This document shows, piece by piece, positions 49,993 to 62,214 of a stretch of 64,000 nucleotides of DNA (its first letter is position 1; every line of letters begins with the position of its first letter). Origin of the DNA: Hemileia vastatrix (lineage: Eukaryota > Basidiomycota > Pucciniomycetes > Pucciniales > Zaghouaniaceae); contig JASXTE010000017.1 of assembly GCA_030280995.1 (NCBI GenBank), forward strand, positions 3,322,001 to 3,386,000. The letters are read 5' to 3'. A program made the translations under genes and the position numbers. Below the pieces are notes generated by a model, which was not told the origin of the DNA, did no database searches, and was given only the letters and a program-made list of their open reading frames with translations.

Positions 49993-50641
49993 TCAATGCA
50001 CCTATAATTAAATTAGGACACTAAATAAGTTCCAGTTGCCTATTTTAGTGTGTTTCCTCACAGTAAGAATAGAATGTGGGGTAAGTATAGTGTGAAAAAG
50101 CTAACTTTTCTAAAAATGAATCTATTCACACAGAAAAAATGCAGGCACTATGTGGCCACTACACAGAAGCCATTTCTGGCATAAAAAACACCAAATTTGA
50201 AAAGTGTTATTTTTATGCATTTGAGTAGCCAAATCAATATTTCTAATTAAGAAAAATTTATCTGTCAACACTCATTTTTAATATTATTAAATTTATAGTG
50301 CGTATATTCAAGTTTTAAGTGATTTAAAGTGCAATTCTTGAAATTTTCCATAAAACAACAAAAACAACAGCTTTAAGTCTACTTAAAAACCATGTATCCT
50401 TATGTTTAAGGTTCTTAAGATTACCTTGAAATATTGCAACTTAATATTAAGTACATAAGATTTATAAAATGTGGATATATGTGTGTACAAAAGGTATTAT
50501 AATGGCATATATTGTGTCTAATCATTGATCTCACTTATGTATACAACTTGTGTACCTTTACTTATTGTTCCCATGTGTACTAAATGTGTTTAACATATTT
50601 TATAAGCAGATTTTATTCAGTCCTTGGATATTCAGGCTGAA
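49993..50641 (+). repeat. Dispersed repeat C (LTR-like), copy 2
   Basis: It aligns with 6893-7542 in the same orientation through TTATAATGGCATAT and TTTATTCAGTCCTTGGATATTC. It is clearly diverged, with no coding content. Confidence 0.6.
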
Positions 50642-50768
50642 AATATTCCAAAGAATAAGAATTTATGCATAAAAATTAAAAATGAAATAAAATCACAAAT
50701 ATATTACTTATAACTTCCTGGGAAATGATAACTAATTATGCTTTTAATTTGAAAATAAAAAATATATC

Positions 50769-52679
50769 TGTCAGCCAGGCTACTAGACTTACCTGGTAAA
50801 ATAATTAATTATTTTACTGAGGTGAAGCCACGCCTTTTTTAAAATTCTTATTAATAATTAATTATTTAATATTTACTTATATATTACTTACAACTAACTA
50901 AGCTAATTATATTAAGTAGTGTAAATAATTAATTTAAGTAAGTGTCCCATACATTTTTACTCCCTAATACCATTCTCAATAATGTAGTTGATTGGGAATA
51001 AAAATTAATAATAAAATTATAATAAAAAACGTTAAAAATATAATATTACTTCATTGAGAGATCTGGATTTCTGTGAAATTAATATAATTAACTCAAATGC
51101 ATTGTATTAATTGTGACAGTCCAAGGGAACTCATACTTTATTACCAATGAAAATGATGCCCTTGTTGATGTACCAATTAATTTATTTTTTCTTATGTCAT
51201 ATATATACTCCTTCTTAGTCAGCTTCTTTCTCACATCCTTGAAGTAGATGGTGTAAATTCCATGTCTTTATTTCCTTCATGTTTGCCTATAAAAGGCCCT
51301 CACTTTTTGTACTTTTCAAAGCATTCATTACTTACTTATTTTATTTAAATTACATACAAAAAAAACTATTTATTATTATCAATTATTGTTTTGGTATTTA
51401 CATTAAAATCGTTGTAGACAATCCTATAGTACTAGCTATAGGCCTTGACCAAGGGAGTTGGAGAAAAACCAGAGAGAAAATCCCCTGTCCCTTTAGAAAA
51501 ATAGAGTGAGATTTACTTGCTAAAGTAAGTTGGTTCCTGTTTTGCTAAAGCCCCTTTTTAACACACTTGACTGCTTGATGAGCCAAGAAAGTAGTCACCA
51601 GATAGACTACCAGACCAAAGAACTGAAATGTAGAACAAAGTCCACACCAGAGACAGCAAAGATACTTGATGTAGGCTGTGAATCCACACCAGAGACAGCA
51701 ATGATACTTGCTATAGCTTGCAAGACTATAACAGAGAAAACAGTTGCCAAAGTTAAGTTAAATGAAGAACTCACTTGCAACAAACACAGCCAATTGTGGC
51801 CAGAAAACAGTGAAAACTGAGTGAGGAACAATGAGATCAACTCCGGATGGTTGTATGATGATTAAGGTTGCCCCAAACTGTCTTATTCACTATGTACACA
51901 CAGACCACTAACTAAGAGCCCATGCGCACCCACCAATCTGGCGCCTTTACCTGCCAAATTGCATAAAAAACCCTCCTGGAGTGCTCCCCAACCTTCTAAA
52001 ACAGAGGCGGGCGGGCCGCCCAATGTCGGAGATGCCGCCTGAAGCGGCCCGGCCTCCCTGAAGCCAGAAAACCAATAAAAACCACTAATCTACTTATAAA
52101 AATTAGCTACAACTACTAAAACCTTTAAAACACGGAATTTCACTATAACAACATTGAGACATGAAATATAGAGAAAAATTAGCTCTATCCAATGGTACTA
52201 AGCACTTAACCCTAAGAATTAAGGTTAGCCCGTAAAACACGAAAAACAAAATTAAACAGCAATCTTTTATAAATGAAAAATGAGGAAATGACCCCTTAAA
52301 ACTCAGAATATGAAAAATGTCTTCAAGACATAAAATATAGAGAAAAACCAGGGCTATCCAATGATAGTACCCACATACCTGCAGACCCAATATCCATGGG
52401 ATAAAACCAGAAAAATACCAAATTCCTTAACAGATGTCAATTAAGACATGCACAAACAGCGCCAAATCACACAACAAAGGCCCCTGCCAATGTTGGAAGA
52501 CCACACCATGATTCTAAACCTTTAAATATAATATTAATCTACCTCTTTACCTCTTGTTATTTGAGTAAATAATCTTTAAAAGATAATAAAATATGTACCA
52601 AGTTTGAATCCTCTTAAACCCATTGTTGCCATCCTTGGACCTCCCTGGAAAACCTTCTAGACTTGAAAGCCCACTTGAA
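50769..52679 (+). repeat. 5' LTR of G3, interrupted
   Basis: Homology with the G2 LTRs covers 50769 to about 51400 (with GCCTATAAAAGGCCC at 51282) and resumes at about 52512 (CTAAACCTTTAAATAT), ending with CTTCTAGACTTGAAAGCCC. The segment between is absent from G2. Confidence 0.75.
51400..52511. other. Unidentified ~1.1-kb insert within G3 5' LTR
   Basis: Richer in GC than its surroundings, especially 52000-52065 (GGCGGGCGGGCCGCCC). It holds two direct duplications: CCACACCAGAGACAGCAA at 51642 and 51684, and a ~169-bp-spaced pair around AAATATAGAGAAAAA at 52162 and 52331. No recognised open reading frame, no clear inverted ends or target duplication. Confidence 0.5.
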
Positions 52680-52821
52680 AGTTGGGGGCCTTTCCAAATT
52701 TTCAAAGACACATTGTTACTTGAGGCCGGAGACCGTGGGGACCATCGCCATTCGAGGTACCTATAAGGACAAGTGAACGACAAAAACAATGAACGTCATA
52801 TATCACGTGACTAAAATTTTT

Positions 52822-52841
52822 CTGCGAACAGGAATCGAACC
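52822..52841 (+). other. tRNA 3'-end-like motif in G3 leader
   Basis: CTGCGAACAGGAATCGAACC is the complement of a tRNA T-loop and acceptor strand; the partner in G2 is at 30599-30618. No full tRNA gene surrounds it. Confidence 0.35.
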
Positions 52842-53052
52842 GTGCTCCAAAAATTAGGCTCATATATTGACTAAACATCATATATTTTGTGGTAATTATT
52901 GAAATTACTATTTGTGGGTCACTTTGCACTCTTCACTCTCTATGTATTTCCTTTTTACTCAGCACTCTGTAAGTGGCATTAATTTGCTCATTTAACAGGG
53001 TGAGGTGTCTAGTAACTTGAAATTGAATTTTTATTTATTTATTTTATTTTTC

Positions 53053-53406
53053 CTAGTTGATAAGATAGAGCAATTGTGTTCTTAGTCCTAGAAGTAATAA
53101 ATTATATTTTAAAAATTATTCATTATAATTTTCAGTTGACTTTTGTCCTGATAAATTAAAATTTTATTTGTTCCAGTTGACAAATTTTCCTAACAATAAA
53201 ATTTTTAAATTCATATTTAATATTTCAGTAGACATTAAGTCCTGGTAATTATTTATTTTTCAGTGGATTTAAAATCCTGATAATAATTATCATAAAATTG
53301 TTAATAAAAATTTAAATTTAATTCTTCAGTTGATTATTTTATAATCCTGGCTTTAAATTTTTTTTGAATTAATAAATTGATTATTATTTTAGTTGATTTT
53401 ATCCTG
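53053..53406 (+). repeat. Array of short hairpins in G3 leader
   Basis: Units at 53053-53091 (CTAG-TT-GAT ... GTCCTAG), 53133-53150, 53226-53244, 53261-53279, 53327-53348 and 53391-53406 follow CAG-NN-GAY-loop-RTCCTG. GAC/GTC and GAT/ATC alternate between units in matched pairs. Order is the same as in G2: the CTAG type with the long loop is nearest the 5' LTR. Confidence 0.72.
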
Positions 53407-53508
53407 AAGAATTTTATTTTTATTATTTTTTTTTCTTTTATATAAAAGTAAAAATACAAACTAATTCATCTTATTGTCTCCCTCCCTCATTTCAGTTAAA
53501 TTAAAAAA

Positions 53509-54675
53509 ATGACTGATCAAGGTGTTTCTGCTGCACGTAAAGAGGAATTTGATTTAGTTGATTATGATGAGGCTACTTCTGTGAGTTCTCATTTAACTAG
53601 AAAATAATCTCAAATTAATCAAACATTGCCCCAATCAGGATGTGGAGATGGGGGAAGTGGAAATTCTTGTAGAAACAACTCAGGAACAGAAACCTGTAAT
53701 AAACCCCCCAGAAGAACTTCTAAAAGGCTTCAAAATAAAAAAGATGTCACTACCTCAACAAGTAAAGAACCTTTCAACACACATAAAAGAATAAAGGGCA
53801 GAAAACTTGATATTGAGGTCAAGAGTAGATGCTCTAGAGGAAAAGGTAAGAAAAATAGATGCTTTTCTTCAAGAGAAGAGGAGACCTCCTCCCCCCAGGG
53901 ATCTTCATCAATTTGCTCCCCAGCAGCCAGAGAAAGTGGAAGTATCCAAGTGGCAGTGGGATTGGCTGAACACTCAGTGAGATTACCTGTCTCAAAATCA
54001 ACAGACTCAATTGCCCCAAGCAGGTCCATCAAGACCCAGCCAAGTCAACCCCACACCTCCTCACCCCTATCAAGGAGGAAGAAGAAGAAAAAACAATATG
54101 ATATTACCCAGAAAACCTTGGTAAGCCCCTCTATTGATTCTCAAGTACCATTTCTTGTAACTGATTCAGTTCCTTCAGGTAATTCTGGAAGAGGAGATGA
54201 GACTGTGAGACCTGTAGAGGCTGAAAACAGTAGACAAATTACTCAAATTTCAAATGTATCTAATCCTTTAGTTCTAATTGATACTTCAATGATAAATCCT
54301 GATATGGCTATTATTGATGAAACACTTGAACCTGAGTTTTATGAGAATCTGGAAAGTTACTCTGTTTCCTTATTGAGAAACACTCCAGATGTAGCTAACA
54401 TTAATGATGAATATTTGAGGGATATTATTGCTAAACAAAATCATACAATGAACAACATGCAATTGACTCAGAAATACAATATTTTGTTAACTGAACAGGG
54501 TTATCAAGCATTTAGGAGTGAGTTACAGAGAGTTTCTGATGATTTGTTTCATTACAAAGCAACCCATGAAAAGAAAGCTGCTTTATGGAAAAATATCAAA
54601 AATAATTTGTCTAAACTGAAAGATACTGTATCTACCTGTTGCCTGGAGCTAGAGGTAGATAAGATGAAACTGAAA
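53509..54675 (+). pseudogene. G3 ORF1/ORF2 gag-region proteins, broken
   Basis: The ATG at 53509 (MTDQGVSAARKEEFDLVDYD) follows a TTTCAG that looks like a splice acceptor. TAA lies at 53606-53608, a shift near 53810 separates the ORF1 coiled-coil frame, and TGA replaces Trp near 53978. ORF2 is open to 54675 and ends in the same coiled coil as G2. Comparison with G2 shows these are mutations, not gene structure. Confidence 0.75.
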
Positions 54676-54762
54676 TGATTAAGTGATCATTATTTATCTT
54701 TTCAAAATAAAACCCAGTTATCTTTTGCAACAGTCAATGAGAGTTTATCTATTCTTCCAAAA

Positions 54763-57700
54763 GTGAAAACCAGAATAACAACCATTGAAGAAAAATTGAA
54801 TTCATTGTTTAAAGATCAAAAATATTCTGAAACTTCCTTGAAGGAACATAGGGTACAGGATGCTCCAAGTTTACCTGTTGCTAGTTTGTCTAAAGTAAAA
54901 TTAGATTCAGAAATGTCTGTTGATACCACTGAGTTTCCATCAAAAATTGATGATGCACCAGTACCCTCAACAGAAGGATTAAACAATGAGATTACTGCAC
55001 AACTAGAGAAGTTACAGCTGCTCCTTACTCAGAAACAAGCTGGTACTAAGGAAACTCCTTCAAATCAAAAGAATTGGCCAAAACTTGACCAGTACCCAAC
55101 ATTTGATGGTGATTCTTCTTCTGATTGGAAACAATTTATTTGCAGAATTGATAACTTAAAAAATTCTTACAAACTCCCAGATGAGGAAATTGTGTCTAAG
55201 TTAATTTCTTTGTTTACCAATGTAGCCCTAATGTGGTATGAATCTGTTCCCCTGGACAGAAATGACTACTCATGGGAAGATTGGAAAAAATTGATTAAAG
55301 CACAATTTGGTGGCTCCAAGTTCAGAATGGCTCAACAAAGGCAGTATGAGGAAAATAGATATAGCTCTCCCACTGATAAACCCATTGATTTCTTAATGAA
55401 ACTTGTAAAAATCTTGAGGGAAATGGACCCAAATATGGAGTTTGAGTTATGGAAGGACAGGATCCTTTATAAATTACCAATGTCTCTGAGAGACTTGATA
55501 GTGGCTAGGACTGAGTTCTCCAGAGAACCCTCTTCTTTCATTAATACTTTCAGTGAGATCCTTTTAAACAACAAGTATGATGCCAGAAGATTCATTCCTA
55601 GGACCCCTTTGGAGAAATCCTCCACTTACCAACAGAAACCTCTGGAAAAGGTTGGTAAACCTTCTGCCCCTGTTGAACCAAAAAATTATGCAACAAACAC
55701 TTGCTTTAAGTGCAACAGGCCTTGGAAGAAAGGCCATGTTTTTGACAAGAAGATAAATCTTGTTGAACAAACTGAGGAGCATGCTGATGACACAATAGCA
55801 CTGGATGATACTTCAAGTGATTGTGCCAGCAATATTTCATATGAATCTCAACAAGAAATCTTAATTCTGGAAGAAGAAATTCATTATTTAAATACTATTG
55901 ATATTGATAATAATGATTTATCTACAATTGAGGATGCTGAGATCATAAAGAACATTGAGGATAGCTCAATTGTTATTTCCCCTCACAAGGCACCCGTCTT
56001 AATCAATGGAACCAGAATTGAAGTTGTTCTGGATTCTGGAGCTGGAGGAAGTGTAGTATATGAAAAAGCACTTGCTTCATTGGATCAAGACTATAAATCA
56101 AAACTTATGCCTATCATTTCTGAAAATTGGAGAGGTTATGGCTCTGCTTTGTCCCCCATTCGTAAATACAAAGCTACAGTGTTTTTTAAATATAACCATG
56201 GTTTTGTAAGAGCTATTTGTGATTTTGTTGTTATGAAAAATTATAACTTAAGCAGTTGGTTTATTATAGGAAATAATATTTTTACCAAGTATGGCATAAA
56301 ATTGGATCCTTCAGGCCAATGTTTCACAGTGGGGATGATAAGGAAGAGAAAATTTAAGATTTCCTCCCCCAAAAGATTATTAAAACCAGAATTGAACACA
56401 TGTAATTCTGTGGTTCAATATAAAGGAAGATCTAAAAGAGAAATCCATGCCCTTATGTCTGAAATTGACAATGCTTCTTTTGGAGAACAACTTTCTGGTG
56501 AGGATAAATATTCCATCATTAACTTGATAAAGTCTTTTCCTATGGCCTTTGCTCATGGGTCACATGAACTGGGATTAGTTAAAGAAGAAATGAAACTTTC
56601 ATTATCTTGTCCATTAACTGACATACCACCTAGTCTAAATAAGAAGCTTTATCCTGCTTCTCCCACAAAGTGAAAAGATATTGAAGACAATATCTCTACC
56701 CTTTTAAAAATGAATATTATTGAAAAGGTAGTTGAAACACCTAAATATTGTTTTATCTCACCTGTCCTAATCTCTTATGAGAAAGATAAAGCCAGGTTAT
56801 GTGGTGATTATAGAGCATTAAATACTTATACTGGTGATGATATCTGTCCTTTACCTAGAATTAGCTCTATACATGCTACCTTACAAGGTGCTAAATATAT
56901 CAGCTGTCTGGATGGTAACAAGGGATATCACTAGGTACCTGTTGAGAAGAATTCCCAGATTTTTCTGATGATTGCTACTCATATGGGTATTTATAAGTAT
57001 ATAAGGATGTCATTTGGCCCTAAAAATGCCCCTTCAGTTTTTCAAAAAGTTATGGATAACACCTTCCATCAAGAGATAATTGAAGGATGGCTGATGGTTT
57101 ATATTGATGATATCATTATATTCTCAAAAATATTTGAGGACCATGTCAACCACCTGTGTAAAGTGTTCCACAAAACGGATGAGATAAATATGACACTTGC
57201 TTTGAAGAAATGTAAATTTGGGTTTCATTCTTTAAAAGTACTTGGTCATGTTGTTTCAGGGTTACAGATATGTGTTGACCAAAACAAAGTGGCAGTCATA
57301 CAACAGGTGAAGGCTCCTACCACAGTTAGAGAGCTCTAGAGTTTTTTTAGGAATGTGTGGATACTATAGACAGTATATTAGAAATTACCAAGTCATAGCT
57401 TTACCCCTTACCAAATTGACTAGAAAGGATGTTGCTTTTGTCTGTAAAAGTGAAAGACAGAGAGCTTTTGACACTATGAAACACTTTTTGATGTCAGCAC
57501 CAATTCTTGCTTTACCTGAATTTAATCAACCATTTGTTTTTTACACTGATGCCAGTTTTATTGGTCTTGGTGCTGCCCTCCATCAAAAACAAGTGATGAA
57601 TGATAAAGTATCAGAATTAATAATTTTTTATATTTCAAGAACCTTGAGAAATAGTGAATTGAAATATGGTTCCACTCAGCTTGAATGTTTAGCTGTAGTG

Positions 57701-59450
57701 TGGGCTCTAGAAAAGCTACATTATTACCTAGATGACCAGAAATTTGAACTTGTCACTGACTGTAGTGCAGTTAAATCCCTTTTAAACTTGAAAACACCTA
57801 ACAGACATATGTTCAGATGGCAGTTAGCTGTTCAAGAATACAGAGGGAGAATGACAGTTATTCATAGGGCTGGTATTGTTCACTCAAATGTGGATATGTT
57901 ATCAAGGTTACATTTACCAAATGATGACTCTAATCCTGCTTATGATCCTGAGGATGAAATTATTCAATGCACCATATTAAATGATCCAAAGAATGCTTCA
58001 ATGCAAGCATTAATTAAAACCCTTCCAACAAAGTACCAAAAGGCTTTGGAAAAAGGTAAATTTTCAATTGATGAAGGATATCTATATTATAGAAGAAAGT
58101 TGAGTAATATCATTTTTTCCTCCTTCTATGAAATAAATCATCTTGAAAATTTGTCATGATGACAAATTAGCTGGAAATTTTGATCTTGAAAAAACATTGA
58201 TCAGAATTAAAAACACTGCTTGGTGGGTTAATATGTCTGAAGACACAAAATTATATGTTTAATCTTGTGATTCTTGCCAAAAATCAAAAAGATTGACTGG
58301 TAAGAGAGCTGGATTAATGCCACATATTGAACCTCCTGATGCACCATGGCAGATAATAAACATGGATTTTGTAACAGGATTACCCATTGCTGGAAAAGAC
58401 AGTTATAACTCTTGTTGGTTTATTGTGGACAGATTCACAAAAATGTGTAAATTTATCCCTACCCACAAGGATGTTTCCACTAAAGAATTAGCTTTCTTAT
58501 GGTGGCCTCATGTGTTTAATACTGCTGGTCTTTATAAAGCCATAATCTCTGACAGAGACCCTAAATTTACTTCTGAATTTTGGATGTCTCTGATGGATGT
58601 TTGTGGTTGTGATGTGAAACTTTCTACTGTCCATCACCCTCAGACTGATGGATTAGCTGAAAGAATGATTCAGACTTTAGAGGAAATGATAAGAAGATAT
58701 TGTGCCTTTGGCCTTGAGTATAAAGACAATGACAGATTCACTCATGGTTGGGTTACCTTACTTCCTGGGTTGGAATTTGCTTATAATAGCACTGTTCATT
58801 CTGTTACTCAAAGAAAGCCTTTTAAGCTCTGGCTTGGATATGTTCCAAATACCCCTGCCCGAATTCTCAATAATAAAATACCTAAATTGGATTTACATCC
58901 TGGTGTAAAATCTTTTCTTCAAATGCAACAACTTTGCAGAAGTCATGCTCAAAAATGTATTGAAAAATCCTTTGAATATGAGAAGAAGAGATGGGACAAA
59001 TCCCATAAAAAATACACTTTTAAAAAGGGTGTTGAAGTGTTGATTTCTACAGTCCACTTCAATTTACTAGGTAATAAAAAATTGAAAGACCCATTTTTTG
59101 GCCCATTTGTTGTCAGAAGAATGGTTGGTGATAATGCAGTTTAATTTATTTTGTATTCTCCATATGACAGAAAACCTCCTGTTTTTCCAATATCTCTCTT
59201 GAAACATTACACATCCAATAGTGATTTATTTTCCAAAAGGAGGGGAAGACCAAAAAAGACCCCTAATGAAATCACTGAGACAGCAGAAATTGAAAAGATT
59301 CTAAATGAAAGAATAGTTACTGCTGAAAAAGGTACAGAATACTTATTGAGATTCAAGAATAAATCTTCTGAATATTATTCTTGGATACCTGGGAAGGAGA
59401 TATCTAATCTTCATACTCTGCTAAAGAAATATAAAAAGAAAAAATCATAG
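54763..59450 (+). pseudogene. pol: G3 gag-capsid/pol, broken by stops and shifts
   Basis: The first frame (54763-56673) has the capsid domain (YPTFDGDSSSDWKQFICR near 55100), knuckle CFKCNRPWKKGH lacking its last Cys, and protease VLDSGAGG (about 56027). Then TGA at 56671; RT from 56710 with TAG at 56935 (Gln in G2); catalytic YIDD about 57103; TAG near 57337 and a one-base shift at about 57340; RNase H YTDASFIGLG about 57543; shift near 58130; TAA at 58260; integrase HxxxH region damaged, D-D-E intact (MDFVTG, ISDRDPKF, TDGLAERMI); stop at 59142; chromodomain-like tail to 59450. Same family as G2 and G4. Confidence 0.9.
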
Positions 59451-59484
59451 CATTTTTTTTATTGTTTTTTTTAGAGTGAGGGAG

Positions 59485-61279
59485 TGTCAGCCAGGCTGCT
59501 AGACTTACGCAGTAAAATAATTAATTATTTACTGGATGAAGCCACGCCTTATTATTTTAATTCTATTAATTATAATTTATTTACATTAAATTTACCTATA
59601 AGAAATTAACTAATTACAAAATGGTAAAGTTAGTGAATAATTAAAATTAATATTAAAATGTCCCTTATATTTGTCAGCCAGGCTATTCCAGGAGTCCAGT
59701 AAATGATATATAAATTATAAAACCTTAAAGAGTGGGTAAGAATTGTATTTAATGAATATAACTTAATATTTTATTGCATAATGAAATTATATAAGTATTT
59801 TATTATATACAAGTGTTACATTAAATTTATTGGTTATATATATTTTTATATACAGTTAAATTGAACATAATATAATATATTCTACAAATAATGGCGCATT
59901 TTTATGTATTTAATAATTATAATTTTATATTTAATTAATTGAAAAACATATATTATAATTATAAGTGTAAAATTGATTTATAATATATTTAAATTAATTA
60001 CTTAAATTTATATATTAAATAATACCTCTCATATGATACTAAACAATAATTAATGACGCTTCTTTTGACCCTTAATTGTGTTAGAAAAAACAAATGAATT
60101 AATTTGGACTAAATTGAGATTAATTGCATGTTTTGTTGCGTCAAATTATTTTTGTTTCACTTAAAATGTCCTTTAATCAGACTGTACCATCTGTTTGGAA
60201 TTATTTTTCTCATAGTTCCTATGTTCCAATCTTGTTTAGTTATTCACTATTTTTCACTTACTGATTTGGGAATTAATGACGGGAAAATTGGATTCTTAAT
60301 TGGGGTTTTAATTATTTGTTTCATGTTTTTCTCTATATTGTTATGTTTCATTTACTCTTTTGATATATTTGTTTTACTTCATTCTAATCATTGTATTTAC
60401 AAAGATAGTAGCGCTTCAGAGGACCCATTGCCTATAAAAGGGCCTTGATAATCCCCTGTAGCCTCATCACTTATTACACACTCAACAAATTAAATAACCA
60501 ATTTATTACGTTTATATTTTTTCATTAGTAATACAAATCTAATTTAAATTCTATACAACAAATCAAAGGTTGCTTTAAGTCTGATAGTAATTAAAATTGT
60601 TTGCTGCGCAGAACCCTTACATTTAATAATATTATTGTTAATAAAATCTAAGTTTTTGTCACCTCTCAAAGTTGCTCACTGTTGTTTCCCTCTAAAATAA
60701 ATTAAATATATATTTTTGGTTTATTTCTTTATTTTCCCTTGTCCTCCTCCTTCTCTCCTCCTTTTTCTCCTATTTTTCTTACCTCTTCTAGACGACTGAC
60801 CGACAATATTCCTATTTTCTAACACTGTGCTCAATGACAGGTTAAAAGAGATAGAAATTAATACTAAAATAAAATTAACTATCTACAAAAAATCCAAATT
60901 ACTTATTTAAAATTGACATTTACAGTAAATTTTAAATACATTAATTTATTTCTGTCATATACAGTAGATACACCTTTCTGACACCTTCTTTTTAGAACAA
61001 CTTTATATTTGAAAATACTCCTTCTGGAATATTCTTTCTCTCTCTCTCTCATACTACTGTTTTTAGAATTTTTTTGCCATGCATTGTCTCTCTTTTGCCT
61101 ATATAAGGCCTCTCTTTTGGTTGTTTTTGATCATTCAATTACTTACTCATACTACAAAACTATTTACTTTACTAAAATATTTATTACTATTTATTATTGC
61201 TTTAGTATTTACATTCACATAATTCTAATCCATTAATTATAATAATAATTTTTATTCTTTCCTCTTTATATTGATAATA
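59485..61279 (+). repeat. 3' LTR of G3, interrupted by solo LTR-A
   Basis: 59485-59671 and 60806-61279 are continuous when the solo LTR is removed (TGTCCCTTATATT joined to CCTATTTTCTAACACTGTGCTC) and match the G2 LTRs, including TGCCTATATAAGGCC near 61098. The expected CTTGACA end is missing because Harbinger sequence begins at 61280. Confidence 0.85.
59672..60805 (+). mobile_element. Solo LTR, Gypsy family A
   Basis: It starts TGTCAGCCAGGCTATTCCAGG, ends GACTGACCGACA, and is flanked by a perfect ATATT duplication (59667-59671, 60806-60810). It sits inside the G3 3' LTR, so it is younger than G3. Confidence 0.92.
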
Positions 61280-61319
61280 GGGGGTGTCAGTTCTGGCAAA
61301 TCTGCACTTAAATTTGACC

Positions 61320-61347
61320 AAATCCGCACTTAAATAAGTGCGGATTT
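61320..61347. repeat. Perfect 13-bp subterminal palindrome
   Basis: AAATCCGCACTTA and TAAGTGCGGATTT are separated by two bases. Further half-copies lie at 61299 and 61399. Subterminal repeats of this sort are typical transposase-binding sites. Confidence 0.85.
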
Positions 61348-61572
61348 CCAAAACACACTAGCCCCAATACTGGTGGATTTCAAAATGAAATAAGTCACTT
61401 ATTTCACTCAAATCCGCACTTTCTCAACCAAAAGTGCTGATTTCACCATCAAGTCCCATTTCACTGATTTGTCAGCATCATCCCATTCATACGCAGAACT
61501 CCGCAGCATAACACTTCATAACTAAAAACATCGTACATCACTTACATCTTCATATCATATCATATAAGAGTT

Positions 61573-62210
61573 ATGCCTTCCTCACTTTCAAATCGTGATA
61601 AATTACATAAAGCAATGACTTTCATGGCTCTTGAACTGCTTTTGGACTCTGATTGCGATTCTGATTCTGATCTAGAAGAAGATTTTGTCTTTTTATCAAA
61701 AATGGCCACGAAACGTTACCTTCTACCCAAAAAGCCTCAAGTACTTCATACCCCCAATTACACCATCCAAACACTTCTTAAACTATCTACACCCAGTTTT
61801 AGAGAGCTGTTCAGGACTTCTCAGGAATTTTTCCTTAAATTGCTTGAGCTTATTCAGGATCATCCTATATTTCACAATAATTCTCAAAAAGAACAACAAC
61901 ATCCTTCAATTCAATTGGCCATCACACTATGTCATTTGGGTTCAAATGATAATGGAGCCGCTTTGAAACGTTTAGAAAATGTCTTTGATTTAGGGTATGG
62001 TTCAGTTAACACTTATACCAAACAATGTATCACTGCCATCAACTCCTTGTAATCTCAACTTCTCACCTGGCCAACAAAAGAAGAGCGACTTGAATCATTT
62101 CAGGTTATGCAAGCAGAGGGCTTCCCAGGATGTATTGGTTTTGTTGATGGTACTGCTATTCCTTTGAGCCAGAAACCTGCTCAAGGTGAAAACAATTACT
62201 TTCACATTCT
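61573..62210 (+). pseudogene. HARBI1-like (DDE_Tnp_4) transposase, truncated
   Basis: MPSSLSNRDKLHKAM opens a frame of 159 codons to TAA at 62050. In the same frame it continues LESFQVMQAEGFPGCIGFVDG with TAIPLSQKPAQGENNYFH, carrying the first catalytic Asp of the DDE nuclease (FVDGT). The reading departs from the family right after GENNYFH, so the second Asp and the Glu are missing. The N-terminal half has the helix-turn-helix-like region (HPSIQLAITLCHLGSNDNG). Confidence 0.82.
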
Positions 62211-62214
62211 CGTC

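Larger units (their letters stand above)
50769..61279 (+). mobile_element. Gypsy element G3 (plus strand), LTR family B, with nested insertions
   Basis: The 5' LTR starts at 50769 (TGTCAGCCAGGCTACTAGAC) and ends near 52679 because it carries a ~1.1-kb insert. Leader, gag and pol follow. The 3' LTR starts at 59485 after the polypurine tract AGAGTGAGGGAG, is interrupted by a solo LTR-A (59672-60805), resumes at 60806 and is cut at about 61279 by Harbinger sequence. Confidence 0.88.
61280..62210 (+). mobile_element. PIF/Harbinger transposon, left end, truncated
   Basis: It begins GGGGGTGTCAGTTCTGGC after TA and has subterminal copies of AAATCCGCACTT in both orientations (61320-61347, 61399 onward) before the transposase gene. 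The right part is lost; sequence after about 62210 belongs to the duplicated oxygenase block. Confidence 0.7.

Noticed and set aside
52822..52841. tRNA gene
   Set aside because: Only a T-arm/acceptor-like 20-mer is present; no D-arm, anticodon arm or intact T stem could be folded around it.
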